Source: Sipunculus nudus
Taxonomy: Eukaryota; Annelida; Sipuncula; Golfingiida; Sipunculidae
DNA: 64,000 bases
NCBI GenBank assembly: GCA_026874595.1
Contig: CM049313.1
Coordinates: 11,283,508 to 11,347,507, forward strand
Direction of reading: 5' to 3'
In this document: positions 48,360 through 60,383 of the stretch, one piece after another
Layout of the letters: each line of letters begins with the position of its first letter
Numbering within the stretch: the first letter of the stretch is position 1
The notes under the pieces: model-generated
Told to the model about the DNA's origin: nothing
The model's input: only the letters and a program-made list of their open reading frames with translations
Database searches by the model: none
Program-made: the position numbers and the translations under genes

Positions 48360-48376
48360 CGGGGGGGGGGGGGGGG
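48360..48376. repeat. 17-base G run
   Basis: Homopolymer G, one of about a dozen in the window, here following 'gcagatcc'. Confidence 0.95.
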
Positions 48377-48585
48377 CTTTTAAACAGCAACCGCAACCTT
48401 CTTTTAAGAGTTTCTGACCAAATATTTGTTTGCGGCCTGGACTTGCAGCCCCTTTTTTTAGGGTTTGACCGTCGTTATTTCCGCACGGGTATTTCCTATT
48501 ACACGTGAAGCCAAAGCGGATGCCGATATATCGTATACTTCAATGCGAAAACCGTGACTCTTTGTTCCTGCAATAAGGGGGCACT

Positions 48586-49171
48586 GGCGCTGGAATCCCT
48601 ATTTATAATAAAGTCTTTATATCTCCAATATTCTTATAGATACTACGTCGAAATCAGGTCAAACGACCCAATAATAAAACGGCAATACCATGTTATCACT
48701 TGTATCATGACAAGTCAGCCAAAACATTTCGACGGTGGCGGTTCCAGATGGGTCACGTAAGATCATGCCACTGCACATCACTTGTCTGTCAACGAAGGCC
48801 GCTTCCGCCACCGTTTGGAATGGAAGACGTCGAAAGTCAGACATCACCATAAATGGTTATCCTGGTAGCTTGTATTGATGGTTGAAAATAATGGGAATTG
48901 GATGGATTTTATTCAGTAACTACCGTAGTATTGAACGATCATATGGATTACGCATAAAATGAAGATAAAGCGAGTATAAGCGGGTCAAGAACGTAACTTA
49001 CTTCATTATCGCTCGAACGGTTTATGCTTACTTGCCTACCTTGTCATATTACAAGTGATAATACGGTATTATCGTTTTATTATTTGGTCGTTTGACCTGA
49101 TTTCGTCGTAGTTTATCTAAGAACATTTTTTTGGAGATATGAAGACTATTATAAATAGGGGTTCAAGCGCC
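48586..49171. mobile_element. 586-bp long-inverted-repeat element
   Basis: The left arm (about 48586-48720) and right arm (about 49040-49171) are inverted copies of about 135 bases. Shared blocks are 'ccctatttataata', 'atatctcca', 'acgaaatcaggtcaaacgac' and 'ttatcacttgta', with scattered differences. The outer ends read GGCGCT and AGCGCC. The interior (about 320 bases) has no protein signature but holds a small second inverted pair, 'gacggtggcggttcc' and 'ttccgccaccgttt'. It is probably a non-autonomous DNA transposon or foldback element; target duplication is not clear. Confidence 0.75.
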
Positions 49172-50280
49172 TATGAAAGGAGGTACCTACAGCGGTACAG
49201 GCGTCCATTGTTGTTGGAGTAAGTTAATAAGACACTTCTTTTAATTTACAGGAGTATTTATATATATATAAATAATTTAGTAAAATTTGATAATTGATAA
49301 TTTAGTAAAAATGTGGTTTTATTTTTAATTATGATGTTTTAGTTGTAAAGCGCATTTGAAACATACGTGTAAAAATTGCGCTATATGAAATAAATATAGT
49401 AAAATTATAGTTATAGGTTGGTTCCTCACACCTTTACTGACATATCAATTATTTTGATTAAACCTTGTCCCTGAACTAATTACAGCCAGCGGTGTCAATG
49501 CTGCCCGCACACGTCGGCTCAGCCGCCCGCGTGAGTGTTCAAATGTTCAATATCCGGACAGAGAAATCGTAGGCCTAGATAATAGTGAAATCAGCGGTTT
49601 ATGATATCATTTGGTCACTACAGTTTATAGTTCCATATTTGATAAATAAAATTTACTATTAAACTAATGAAAGAGCGTGAAAAAGGAACCCCGTGAAACT
49701 TAAAAAAAATAGAAAGGAACGCGAAATTTCAGTCTCGCCGATATAAGGAAACCACAGTAGGCAACAATTGTATTTCTGTTATCAAGTGGTATACGCATTA
49801 ATGAGCTCTTTAACTCCCAGCGCCCGCCTATTATATCTGTATTCTGACTTGTTACAAGAGGTAACACAGTGGACTGAGCATGGTACGAGACAGGGCTCAA
49901 GGTCCGGAGATCCGTCATAATTAGAGATCCCAAAAGACCTTGGTGAAGTCTCGGCAAATGGTATGGACCTAGGAAACCGTTATGTCAGTACGAACGTGCC
50001 CCAACTTGTAAATTACTCTGGTTTCAGAACCAGCCATTCGTGTGCTGTTTGAGATGGGTCTGTTGCCGGATCACGCAACAAAGGGACATTGAATCAACAA
50101 TGTCGCATAATGTAATTGACATCGGTGAAGAGGCTTTCAGATCAACATGGATTAACATCGTCTTTACTGGTAAAGCACTATAAAAAACTAAAGTTGATGC
50201 CCCCTAGGTACATAATACGTGACAGATTTATAAGTTATATCCTGCGGCTGCCCTTGAAAATGTGGCAAAACTTTGGTGGT
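49172..50280. other. unique sequence, nothing recognised
   Basis: No supported gene. A minus-strand frame at 49700-49957 has mixed composition but no recognised motif. A Pol II-like 'gcgctatatgaaataaatat' near 49378 resembles LINE/SINE 3' ends ('agcgctatat') and may be a remnant. Confidence 0.4.
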
Positions 50281-50285
50281 AGGCA

Positions 50286-50790
50286 AGTCAGCGTCCAGCA
50301 AGAAAGAGACACACTGACAGCCTGACACGCCTAATCCTCAAAACCCCAGGAATGTCAGCGTCCAGTACGAAAGTCAAACTAACGGCCGCACACGCCTAAT
50401 TATCATTGCCCGTCAGCCTCCAGCACGAACGTTACCCACTGACGGCCTCACAAGCCTTACTCCAAAACCCCAAGGCCCGTCAGCCTCCGGCACGAAAGTT
50501 ACATACTGACGGCCTCACAAGCCTTACTCCAAAACCCCAAGGCCCGTCAGCCTCCGGCACGAAAGTTACACACTGACGGCCTCACACGCCTAATCATCAA
50601 CCCCAAGACCCGTCAGCGTCCAGCACGAACGTTACCCACTGACGGCCTCACAAGCCTTACCCCAAAACCCCAATGCCCGCCAGCCTCCAGCACGAACGTT
50701 ACCCACTGACGGCCTCACAAGCCTTACCCCAAAATCCCAAGGCCCTTCAGCCTCCGACACGAAAGTTACATACTGACGGATTTATAACGC
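50286..50790 (+). repeat. 66-67-bp minisatellite, about 7.5 units
   Basis: Units start at 50286, 50353, 50411, 50478, 50545, 50611, 50678 and 50745 with a 'cgtcagcctccagcacgaac' core followed by 'gttacccactgacggcctca'. The first two units are the most diverged, and the second is shorter (58 bp). Each unit contains CCGTCAG and its inverse CTGACGG about 28 bases apart, so transcripts could fold into serial hairpins. Units are not a multiple of three, so no coding repeat is implied. Confidence 0.92.
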
Positions 50791-50879
50791 CCAACCCCAT
50801 TCCGTTCTTCTATCTGTCGGAAGTCTCGGCGAAATGCTCAATTCTCCAGTCCTATACCAACGATTAAATTTACATCAGC

Positions 50880-51397
50880 GCCAAGCTCTGGATTAATTCT
50901 TATATTACATAAATAAGAGTATATAAGGCCATATTCCTGGTTGATGTGCGATATTACTTCCGCAAATTGTTAATATATTATAATAACAGCCATGACAAGA
51001 TAAAACCACATATTTTAATTTCCTTCTCAGGTGGCCAAACTTTTAATAACTTCCTCTCCGTCTTGTCAAAAAAGACGATTACTTGCGGGCGTGTGTGTAG
51101 GTTGGCAGGTGTGATATAATACGGTTGGTTCAATAACCACCTACTGCAGATTTTCGTATTATTTTTCGTTTAACAAACAGGGACTTAAGTACTTTAGTAT
51201 ATGTGCTCAAAAGCTCTATTTTTAAAATATAAACAGGTCATTCACCTACGAAAGTACAGGCAAGCTGCGGGTGGAACAAGCATTTACTATGATGCTAAAC
51301 AGCCTTTTACTATACTTGAAACGTCTAAGAAATTAACTTAAATATGTCCTTTTCAACTTACCGAAGATGAAAATGATAATAATAACAAGAACAGCAA

Positions 51398-51428
<31 letters not shown>

Positions 51429-52470
51429 GTAAGAAGAAGATTAAGAATAACCGATTTTGCTGATTAGGTAAAGAAATCCTTTATTTACATGTATTATATA
51501 TTTATTTTAGGTATACGTGTGTTGGAGGGCGTAGCTATAGGTCATTGAAAATTGTTGGGTTACAGGTGTTTCCAGGAAAAATTCCTCCACATGATTATTT
51601 TTGGTGATATATACACGGACTAGATGAAGCAAGTAATATATGGTACTCTTGGATATTCATTGTGAAAAGAAGCCCTGTTCTTGATTTGTGACATATTCTG
51701 ATTGTGAAGTTTGACCGTTTAGCCAAGCAGTCCCGGCCCCTCGCCACCATCCCAAACAATGCGGGTAATTTAGAATAGATACGACCTCTGCCGGATAGGG
51801 GGGCTCGTGTTGCATGTTGTTACCGCGCTTAGTAAGAGTCCAAAAATCAAATCTGGCAAAGATTTTACATTTTCATATTTTTTCCCCTGTAAAGTCTTTA
51901 TCATATTTATGAGTTTACTTTACATAATTTTTTCCTTGCAAACTTACATTAGTAGGGCATTATAAATCTTGGAGAAAGTGTATGAAAAAAATAAGAAAAA
52001 AGTACACAAAACTTGACCTTTCCTTAAATCGTATAGATTTGAAGTAAGTATCAAGTTGCAGCACAGAGCAAGGTCATATAACACAGACGTCTTCAATGAA
52101 AAAAACCTCGTATCATATTTCAAGCCTATTTTTAATACACCTTACTGGGTAATAACTGCATGATTTTCAGGACTCCGTTGAGGCGTGTGCCATTTTGTAA
52201 CTTTCCTTTCGACTTATGCAGCACTTGTTGCGGAATCCCCATCTGTGACACCCTTTCAAAACTGTCGGAATGATCAGTGCACTGAGGCTGTGTAATGGTG
52301 AAATAGTAGACGGTACAAAATACTATAAATGTGGTGATTACACAGATCAAATACATATGTTCATGTATTTGGCAGTAAATGAGTCTTTGTGGCAACATAA
52401 ACATGTTCTTACCTCAATATGTTTTATAAAAAAAATATTCCGAACTTGTATGTTTGCCGTGATTAAAACA
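50880..52470. other. unique AT-rich sequence, nothing recognised
   Basis: A short (AAT)n tract lies at about 51398-51427. No gene was recognised; frames at 52132-52473 are short and without domains. Confidence 0.5.
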
Positions 52471-52474
52471 TAAA

Positions 52475-54715
52475 AACAAGTGACCCAGGGGTCATGACGC
52501 TCAGCTGACCAGGAAGACATTGACAAAAGTAATTTTATCATCTGAATGTCAAATTTGAATGAAATACTTTTTCCAAACTTGACCTTTTGTATAAAATCAT
52601 CCAATATTCATTGGGGTACTATGGAGCTCTGTAGCATGAAGGATATGGGTAACAGACACCTATTTTCAAGGTTTACAAGATGACTTTTCAGGGGTCTCCC
52701 AGCATGTCAAAAAATAAAATTCTAGGTCCAGTTATTATGATTTGTGCCCTGTTAACAGATGACCAAATGTTTATTCTGGGGGGTATTTCAAAGCCGCATA
52801 GGATGAAGGATATGGGTAACAGAGACGTAATTTCAGGTGCACAAGGAGACTTTTCAGGGGCCTCCCAGCATATCAAGAAAGGAGATTCTAGGTCAAGTCA
52901 TTATAATTTGTGCTCTGTTAACAGATGACCAAATCTTTATTCTCGGGGCCATAGCATGAAGGATATGGGTAACAAAGACCTAATTTCAGATTTCCAAAGA
53001 GACTTTCCAAAGGCCTCCCTGCATGTCAAGAAAGAAGATTCTAGGTCCAGTCATTATGATTTGTGCCCTGTTAATATATGACCAAATCTTTATTCTGGGG
53101 GGTACTTCAGAGCCCCATAGCTCACAGAATATGGGTAACAGGGACCTTATTTCGGGTTTCCATGTAGACCTTTTATGGGCTTCCCTGGAGGTGAGGACAG
53201 AAGATTCTAGGTCCAGTCATTATGATTTGTGCCCTGTTTACAGATGACCAAATGTTTAAAGATCACAAAAGTAGAGAAAAAAATTCGTAAAAAATAAAAA
53301 AATATAGCTGGCGCCACCAATCTCCAGAAAATGATGAAACACTCCATGATCAATATCCACGCAAAGAATCATGGTGATTAATGCATTAGTTGTTCAGATA
53401 CTTGAGCTTTTGTATTAAATTTTGCATTATTCTGGGGGGGGGGGGGGTACTTCAGAACCCCATAGCTCGAAGAATATAGGTCACAGTGACCTAATTTCAG
53501 GTTTACAAGGAGAATTTCCATAGACCTCCCAGGATGTCAAGTAAGAAGATTCCAGTTCTAGCGGTTACGATTTGTGCCCTGTTAACAGACAGACGCCTTG
53601 TTGGCCGGACGGACGACGGACAAAAGGTGATCCCTATAGCTCAGATGACTTACAGTCAGCTGAGCTAAAAATTGAAAAAATACAGGGGGCGCCACCAGAA
53701 TGCAGAAACTGATGAAACATTTCATGATCAATATCCATGCAAAGAATCATGGTGATCAATATAATAATTGTTCAGATACTTAAGCTTTTATATCAAATTT
53801 TCCATTATTCTGGGGGGGGGGGGGGTACTTCGGAGCCCCATAGCTCAGAGGTTATGGGTAACAGAGACCTAATTTCAAGTTTTTAAGGAGACTTTTCATG
53901 GGCCTCTCAGCATGTCAAGAGAGAAGATTCTAGCTCCAGTTGTTACGATTTGTGCCATGTTAACAGATGACCGCATCTTATGAGGTCTCAAAAATAGAGA
54001 AAAAAATTCGTAAAAATAAAAATTACAGGTGGCGCCACCATACTGCAGAAACTGATGACACATTCCATGATCAATATCCATGCAAAGAATCATGGTGATC
54101 ACTGCAATAGTTGTTTAGATACTTGAGCTTTTGTATCAAATTTTCCATTATTCTGGGGGGTACTTCGGAGCCCCATAGCTCAAAGGTTATGGGTAACAGA
54201 GACCTAATTTCAGGTTTCCAAAGAGCCCCTTATATAGGCCTCCCTGCATGTCAAGAGAGAAGATTCTAGGTGTAGTCGTTACGATTTGTGCCCTGTTAAC
54301 AGATGGCCGCATCTTAAGAGATCTCAAAAATAGAGAAAAATATTGGTAAAAATCGAAAAAATACAGGTGGCGCCACTAGTCTGCAGAAACTGATGAAACA
54401 CTCCATGATCAATATCCATGCAAAAAATCATGATGATCAATGCATTAGTTGTTCAGATACTTGAGCTTTTGGATCAAATTTTCCATTATTCTGGGGGGTA
54501 CTTCGGAACCCCATAGCTCAAAGAATATAGGTCACAGTGACCTATTTTCAGGTTTACAAGCAGAATTTCCATAGACCTCCCAGGATGTCAAGTAAGAAGA
54601 TTCCAGTTCTAGCGGTTACGATTTGTGCCCTGTTAACGGACAGACGCCCGGACGGACGACGGACAAAAGGTGATCCCTATAGCTCAGATGACTTACAGTC
54701 AGCTGAGCTAAAAAG
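52475..54715 (+). repeat. Composite tandem repeat block ending in 'cagctgagctaaaa'
   Basis: Four units of about 155-165 bp (starts near 52608, 52775, 52940, 53093) carry 'ccccatagctca', 'atatgggtaacagagaccta', 'cagcatgtcaag' and 'gatttgtgccctgttaacag'. They are followed by four longer units of about 340-375 bp (to about 53429, 53805, 54150 and 54490) with an additional ~200-bp segment containing 'ggcgccacca' and 'tccatgatcaatatccatgc'. A terminal module, 'ggacggacgacggacaaaag' to 'cagtcagctgagctaaaa', occurs twice (about 53605-53669 and 54649-54713). The left boundary has 'aagtgacccaggggtcatga' near 52477. No reading frame persists across units. Confidence 0.85.
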
Positions 54716-54719
54716 TGAA

Positions 54720-55330
54720 TGAATTGTTGTGAGCTGACGTTGATAGACTGGTACCCTACAAGATCCCCTAATAACGCCCGCTTTTTCCTGATCCAGCAAC
54801 TATAAGATCAAAGAGGGATGCCATTCTAAGGTCCTTTGCAAAATACTGTGTGACATTTCACATAATCACGGCTTCCTATGTAATTATTAGGGTTCTCGGA
54901 AAAATTATGGATGTGTAGGGCAATCGGGGATTTTTATTAGTGCTACAACTTTTCAGAGCTTCATAAAACATCCAAAGACAACGATAAGGTAAATTATCTT
55001 ATGCTGGCACCAATTAAAAAAGTAACTATAACGATTCCAAAGGGATCTCCTATTTGACACCTTGAACGGTCTTTAAATTAGTTTCAATCTCCAGACATTG
55101 ATGTAGAACAGCAGAGCGAATCAGAATAAAGCGTCATGGGAAGAGATAATCGCAGGACTAGACAAGTGTGGTTTTAGAAAAAATACTTCCTGGGAGAATA
55201 GCCGTGCATGTCAATATGTCTGGAGCCATGTACAGATATGTATTAGCCGGCCACGCATGTTATCTCAGGGCCCATTCGAAAATTCAAAACTGATTTCGGT
55301 TTAGCAACTTACGGGAAACTGTTCACTATA
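54720..55330. other. unique sequence, nothing recognised
   Basis: No gene or repeat was identified. Confidence 0.5.
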
Positions 55331-55336
55331 TAATAG

Positions 55337-55410
55337 CGAAACCGAAACAGGTTTTGGCGAAATAGCGAAAACCATCTGGAAATGGTTTCGGTTTCGCCAA
55401 AACCGTCTAC
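55337..55410. repeat. Imperfect hairpin
   Basis: 'ggttttggcgaaatagcgaa' followed by 'aaccat' pairs with 'aatggtttcggtttcgccaa' followed by 'aacc', leaving a loop of about 5 bases. An outer 'gaaaccgaaac' repeats the arm sequence directly. It is likely a small foldback relic. Confidence 0.7.
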
Positions 55411-55820
55411 TCGATAATTGTACTGAGGGCGGCGTTGGGTAAGAAAATGCAATTTTGCTTATTGTTTTATTAATTGATTCTGTTTATGCCTGTTAGAGTA
55501 AAATAAGCAGCAATGATTAAGATATAAACATTCTTTCGGAAGTGATTAGAATTAAATATTCTATAATTTAACCCTGTAAAACTAATGATGAGACAACCGT
55601 AACTTGTTTGTCCATGTCGTTTGACACGTGGGTATGTTATAGGGTACAGAGAAACACTATTTTCATCATAATTACAGTATAAATTGACACGTCAGAATCA
55701 ATAATGCTTTCGCTTGGTCTCTCAGTGTCCAAGCATGCATCTATATATGTACACTTTAGCCACCGGGTATGCTGCCCAGTAATGGTTCAATCTTAAAACT
55801 AAAAAAAAAAAAATAAATAC

Positions 55821-56041
55821 TTTGGCTTTAAGCCGCTAGGTGAGGCGTATGTATCTAGTTGTTTGTTTTTCTTGAGCAGTTCTATAATATCCTTAAAATA
55901 TTTCCTGGCTCTGCTGCTTGACGACGGTAGAACCTTCGCCCGATCAACGTAGAGGAAACAACTATATCGTTTATCGATATGTAAATTATGCAAGTTGTCT
56001 CTGACACGAATCAATATGATCATCGATGGCTCTGACATGAA
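55821..56041 (-). CDS. Candidate internal exon, unidentified protein
   Basis: Minus strand. It follows 'aacttgtttcag' (acceptor, ends 56042) and could end at AAA|GTATTT (donor at 55820). The 221-nt open stretch reads MIILIRVRDNLHNLHIDKRY, then VLPSSSSRARKYFKDIIELL and KKNKQLDTYASPSGLKPK. The balanced composition with alternating charged and hydrophobic residues, including a likely helix RARKYFKDIIELLKKN, is more protein-like than other frames in this AT-rich DNA. No family was recognised and no partner exons are visible, so chance or a decayed exon remains likely. Confidence 0.25.
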
Positions 56042-56059
56042 CTGAAACAAGTTTCGGTT

Positions 56060-57340
56060 TCTCTAACATGACCTGAAATAAAGAGAGTACAACCTTCGTG
56101 AAAACGCTACAGCAAATAAGAAGAAGAAGAAGAAAAAAAAAAAAAAAAGAAATAACAAAATGCAGCTTAGGTGAGTGAATGTATATGTCTCAAAGCAAAT
56201 TTACTACTGAACAATGTAGCCTTTTACAAGCTTCTCCTAGCAGAAACGTGCCACCTAAACGTCGATTTTTAATTAATTGAAGACGTTGAGGTGGAAGTAC
56301 AAGCCATAGGGTTCGGATCAATTCTAGTGTAAGTAAATGTGCATACCAATCCTAACAGTACTTTTTATTTTCATCTGCTATCATTTTCCCGAGGCAAGAC
56401 AAAAAGTGACACCATTCTATTATAATTAATATTACGTTTAACTTGCGTGTATTCATGCCGCCGTTTTAATAAAGAGGCTGGGTTTACTCGGAAAGTTTGT
56501 GAGTTTTTGGGAACACATTTTTTCTTCATTATTTAGCAAATACACTCGACGTATAAGCCTCTGATGTCAAATACTACCATACAGCAATATTTAGTATCAT
56601 TAGCAAGTATCATTATACGTAGACTTCTAGGCTTCTATTGTTTTATTTTAAAAATGTCATGTTGCCGGAATGTCATGTTGTCATGGCTAGGCTTCACCCA
56701 GACAAAGCTGTCTGCCATAAATGCTTTATCGCGGCTATGCTGTAGTGGTAAACAGGTCTCGTACGGGCTGCCATTTTTGACAATTATGTCATTATCCATG
56801 GGATTATTAATTACGGGTGTGTATCTGATTTATTTTTTAACAAATTTGCATAAGTTCCAGCACTGCTAAGTGTTGCTACCTGATGCGCTTGGTTGAATAT
56901 AAATTACAGACTTGCAAGGTAAATACCGTTATTTTATTACTAATCACGTGCCGTTTATCAAGAGCAACCGATATTTCCCCCGTACTATCGATAAAATTAT
57001 GATATATTCGTCGCACCCACACCGATAATTGTTATTAAAATTGCTCTTGACTACCAAAACTACTAATATGACATATTAAAGAATATATTTCAAGACAAGG
57101 CTGACAAAGCTTACAAGGTTACAGGATGTTTTCTAGGTCTCGTTAATACAATTACAAAATTTAAGTCTGCTCTGTCATTTTTGCATTGATGATATTCATA
57201 AAATTAATGAATTTAAAAAAATGAAAATATTACAAGTTATATATTTTTACAGAAATATAATAGAATGTTTGCAAAGGTAAACGCAGAACCAATTATAAGG
57301 CAATTAGGGTTGTTATTAGTGATCGGCAAAATCAAATTAT
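56060..57340. other. unique AT-rich sequence, nothing recognised
   Basis: Contains an (AAG)/poly-A stretch at about 56118-56150. The frame at 56564-56869 is hydrophobic and Cys/Leu-rich, as expected from translated AT-rich DNA, and has no domain. Confidence 0.45.
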
Positions 57341-57539
57341 TTACTCAGTTGGCCTTTCCGTCGCACAAGAAGAAAACTAGACGACCATAGATCAAGCGCT
57401 TGCCGGAAGTGGAAATTTTACAGACAGACAGGGATACAGGAAGACAGGGGAACATGTGAAAATAGTCATTTAAATAAGCAATGCTCTGAGAAAGCAGAAA
57501 CACTAACACGCTTTTATAATAATGGTTATAATGAAAAGT

Positions 57540-58800
57540 CATGGACGAACGGACAGATTGACAGACTGAACATATTATTTTTAACCGTATGCCTTAGAGT
57601 AGCATTGATAGAACAATGTGGACTACTGAATGACATATGTCCGACCAAAGAAGGCTGGAGATTTTGACAACCGCTGACATACTGACAGCCTGACACAACC
57701 TGGATGACCGGTGACCAGACCTCGTAATGGTAAATGCATAGACGAATACAATGAACTCAAAATTTGTGTAGATAGGACAATATTGACAAAGTTAGGAGCA
57801 GAATAATATTTTGGGGTTTTCCGGTGACCTTGACCTTTGACCTATCTCTATTAAAAACAAAAGATATAGAAATTTTGTTTGTGTTTCAATTTTGTAGTTA
57901 TCAAAACGATTGCTTTCAGATTGAGAGCTGTAGAGCGAAAAGTCTCGTAATATCTCGTTTGACAAGATACTGTACGATATTTCTCAAGAGATTTCGTATA
58001 AAGTCTTGTTACATGATCCAATGCTACCTGAAGCGAAATACTAGACTTCTCTATCTTTAAAAGTGACAAAGTAAAAAAAAATGAGACCCCATGTTTTGGA
58101 ATAACATGAATTTCTCCCCCAAAATGCGTAAACATGGTAAGAGCGGATTGATGCAGCTACACAATAGAAGGAAGGACATGGAATGGCGAAAAAAAGAGTT
58201 ACAGTTTATGTCACTACGATAAACGTTTACAAAGATATGAAGAAAAAAAACGATTTTGTTGTTTTTTTATGACCTTGACCTTTGACCTGTTTACTCTTTA
58301 AAACATCCGACTTCTATAACTTAAGGGGTTCTATCAACAGTGTTACATTCAGAGGGATTGCTTAATATTTCTGGCCTGTGGAATGCCATATGTCAAACGA
58401 AAGAACAGACAGGGAGGCGAATTTGATGAAAACTGACGGAAATACTGACACAACGGTACATTGGAGATGACAATTGACTAGACAATCTCATTGAGGAAAG
58501 CACAGAGGAACAAAAAATATATTAACAAAAAAACAATAAGCTTCCAGGATTTTTGATTATCAATCAACTGTGTAAGTTTCAGATCGATTACTACAAAATT
58601 GTGACCTAAAGTGCGGACAAACTTACAAACACACCCACAAACAGACATACGCAAATGACCAACAGGCTTGCATTAATCTTCGATTTTTGGCATGTAATAA
58701 ACAGGGGTCAACTGCACATTAATCTATACCCTTTTTGTTTTCCAACTTGAAACCGCGAATGACCTTTGACCTTTTCACAGCCTTTGAGCATAGGATCGAT
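57540..58800 (+). repeat. Diverged ~440-480-bp tandem repeats with 'tgaccttgacctttgacc'
   Basis: The motif 'tgaccttgacctttgacc' recurs at about 57828 and 58270, and 'atgacctttgaccttttc' at about 58758. Around each, further blocks correspond in order: 'acgaacggacag' or 'agaacagacaggg', 'tgacatatgtc' or 'tgccatatgtc', and 'actgacacaac' or 'ctgacagcctgacacaacc'. This indicates two to three old tandem copies. It is non-coding, and no TIR or tail was seen. Confidence 0.55.
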
Positions 58801-58804
58801 GCCG

Positions 58805-60313
58805 GGAGTTACGGTTCTATAAAAATCAATGTATTGTAATTAAAGTATTTGCACGAACCACAAATCACTTTATCCCAGTGTACTTGAACGGGAAGAACTC
58901 ACATCACAACTCTTATTATTCCAGCTAATTTCTTCCCATCATCCCCCGCAAGATCATGTGTCAATGCCCAACCGTGAAACAAAATACAATTGAATTACCT
59001 CGGTACCCTGAGCGCCATTTTCGTAGAGTGGCCCCTGTTGGACTGACTTAATTTCGCATCATTTAAGATAAGACCATATAATTGCTCTACGGATTGATTC
59101 ACTGGGCAACATCGTCTACTTGTACCTATTGACCTCCACTCTTTTGGGCTCAGTGTGCGGTTACGACAATCAATATACAGATTCAACAACAGGCTGTCAA
59201 AGGATACTTCTGATTAAGATAAAAATCAAGCAAATCTGAACAGGCAAATTGACTTCTTAGTCCACGCAGCGATCAATATGCATTATTTTATTGATTTGCA
59301 CTGTTACGTCCCGACAATGATAAGATAATAAACTTTTCAAGTGCGTAATTTGCTCTTAGGGCTTTCTTGTTTAGTTACATTTGTCCTCATTTTATATGTA
59401 GAATTTATAGCTGATCGGATTATTTGATCTCTGTATACTTCAAATTTTGCTATTGATAGTATTCAAATTCTTGAAATATTAATTCAATCAAGGATAACGG
59501 TCGTTTTTGCTTTCAAAATGATAAATTGGACCAATTGACCGGATTTTCAAATCGGGAGAATTTCATCTCAGACACTGGTTCTCAGCTTCTTTTTTTACCG
59601 CATCTGATCAAAAGAAAATCTGATATCAATTGTACAATTCTCTATGGATTGTAAGTGACCGTGTTAATCCGCCAGCACACTGACAAATTTGGCAGTCGAT
59701 TTAATTTAAACCTATATCCATCGAGCTTAGGTAGTGAATTAGGTTTGTGGATAAGTGGAGATTTTTATTTTTGAATAGTTGATAAATCAGAATAGTTACT
59801 AAAATGAATGATTACAGGTAGAAATTATAACGAAAAAACATACATTGCGGTTACAGAACACGGTTTTGAGTGAAAATTGCATCACGACCTCTGTTACCCT
59901 GGCAGAGTCGTGAGTCGCGCATGTAAACGGAATTTCATAATGGAGTTTCTTTTCATTTATCGGTGAGGCAGAAAAACGCTCTAACGGGTGGATGGTACAT
60001 CAACCATTTCCTTCTAAAGATGGAGGACAAAGCGTGTGGAAGGCATCGTGATATCCCTGATTCGTGACACACTTGGTGAATGAACAAAATTTATTGTGAC
60101 TATAGGTGATTAGACTTTAACGTCAGTTACCATCATCATAGGCAAATGGGCGGGAAGTGAAGACCTCAGCAGACGACAATTGATGTAATGAACCTTCCAC
60201 CAGTGGAAGGAGACGTCTAATGACATCTAATGACTAAACGACAGGTGACTTCAGCATCTAATACCCCCTTTTAAGAGCTGGAGTGTATCATCACCAACTC
60301 CACAGGGGGACGA

Positions 60314-60315
<2 letters not shown>
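58805..60315. other. unique AT-rich sequence, nothing recognised
   Basis: No supported gene, RNA or repeat was found. Frames are short; minus-strand 58995-59189 has no domain. Confidence 0.5.

Positions 60316-60381
<66 letters not shown>
60316..60381. repeat. (TA)n microsatellite
   Basis: About 65 bases of TA, one of the dozen long TA tracts in the window. Confidence 0.95.

Positions 60382-60383
<2 letters not shown>

Noticed and set aside
56564-56869. 101-codon hydrophobic frame
   Set aside because: Leu/Ile/Cys-rich as expected from AT-rich DNA; no motif, no splice context and no partner.
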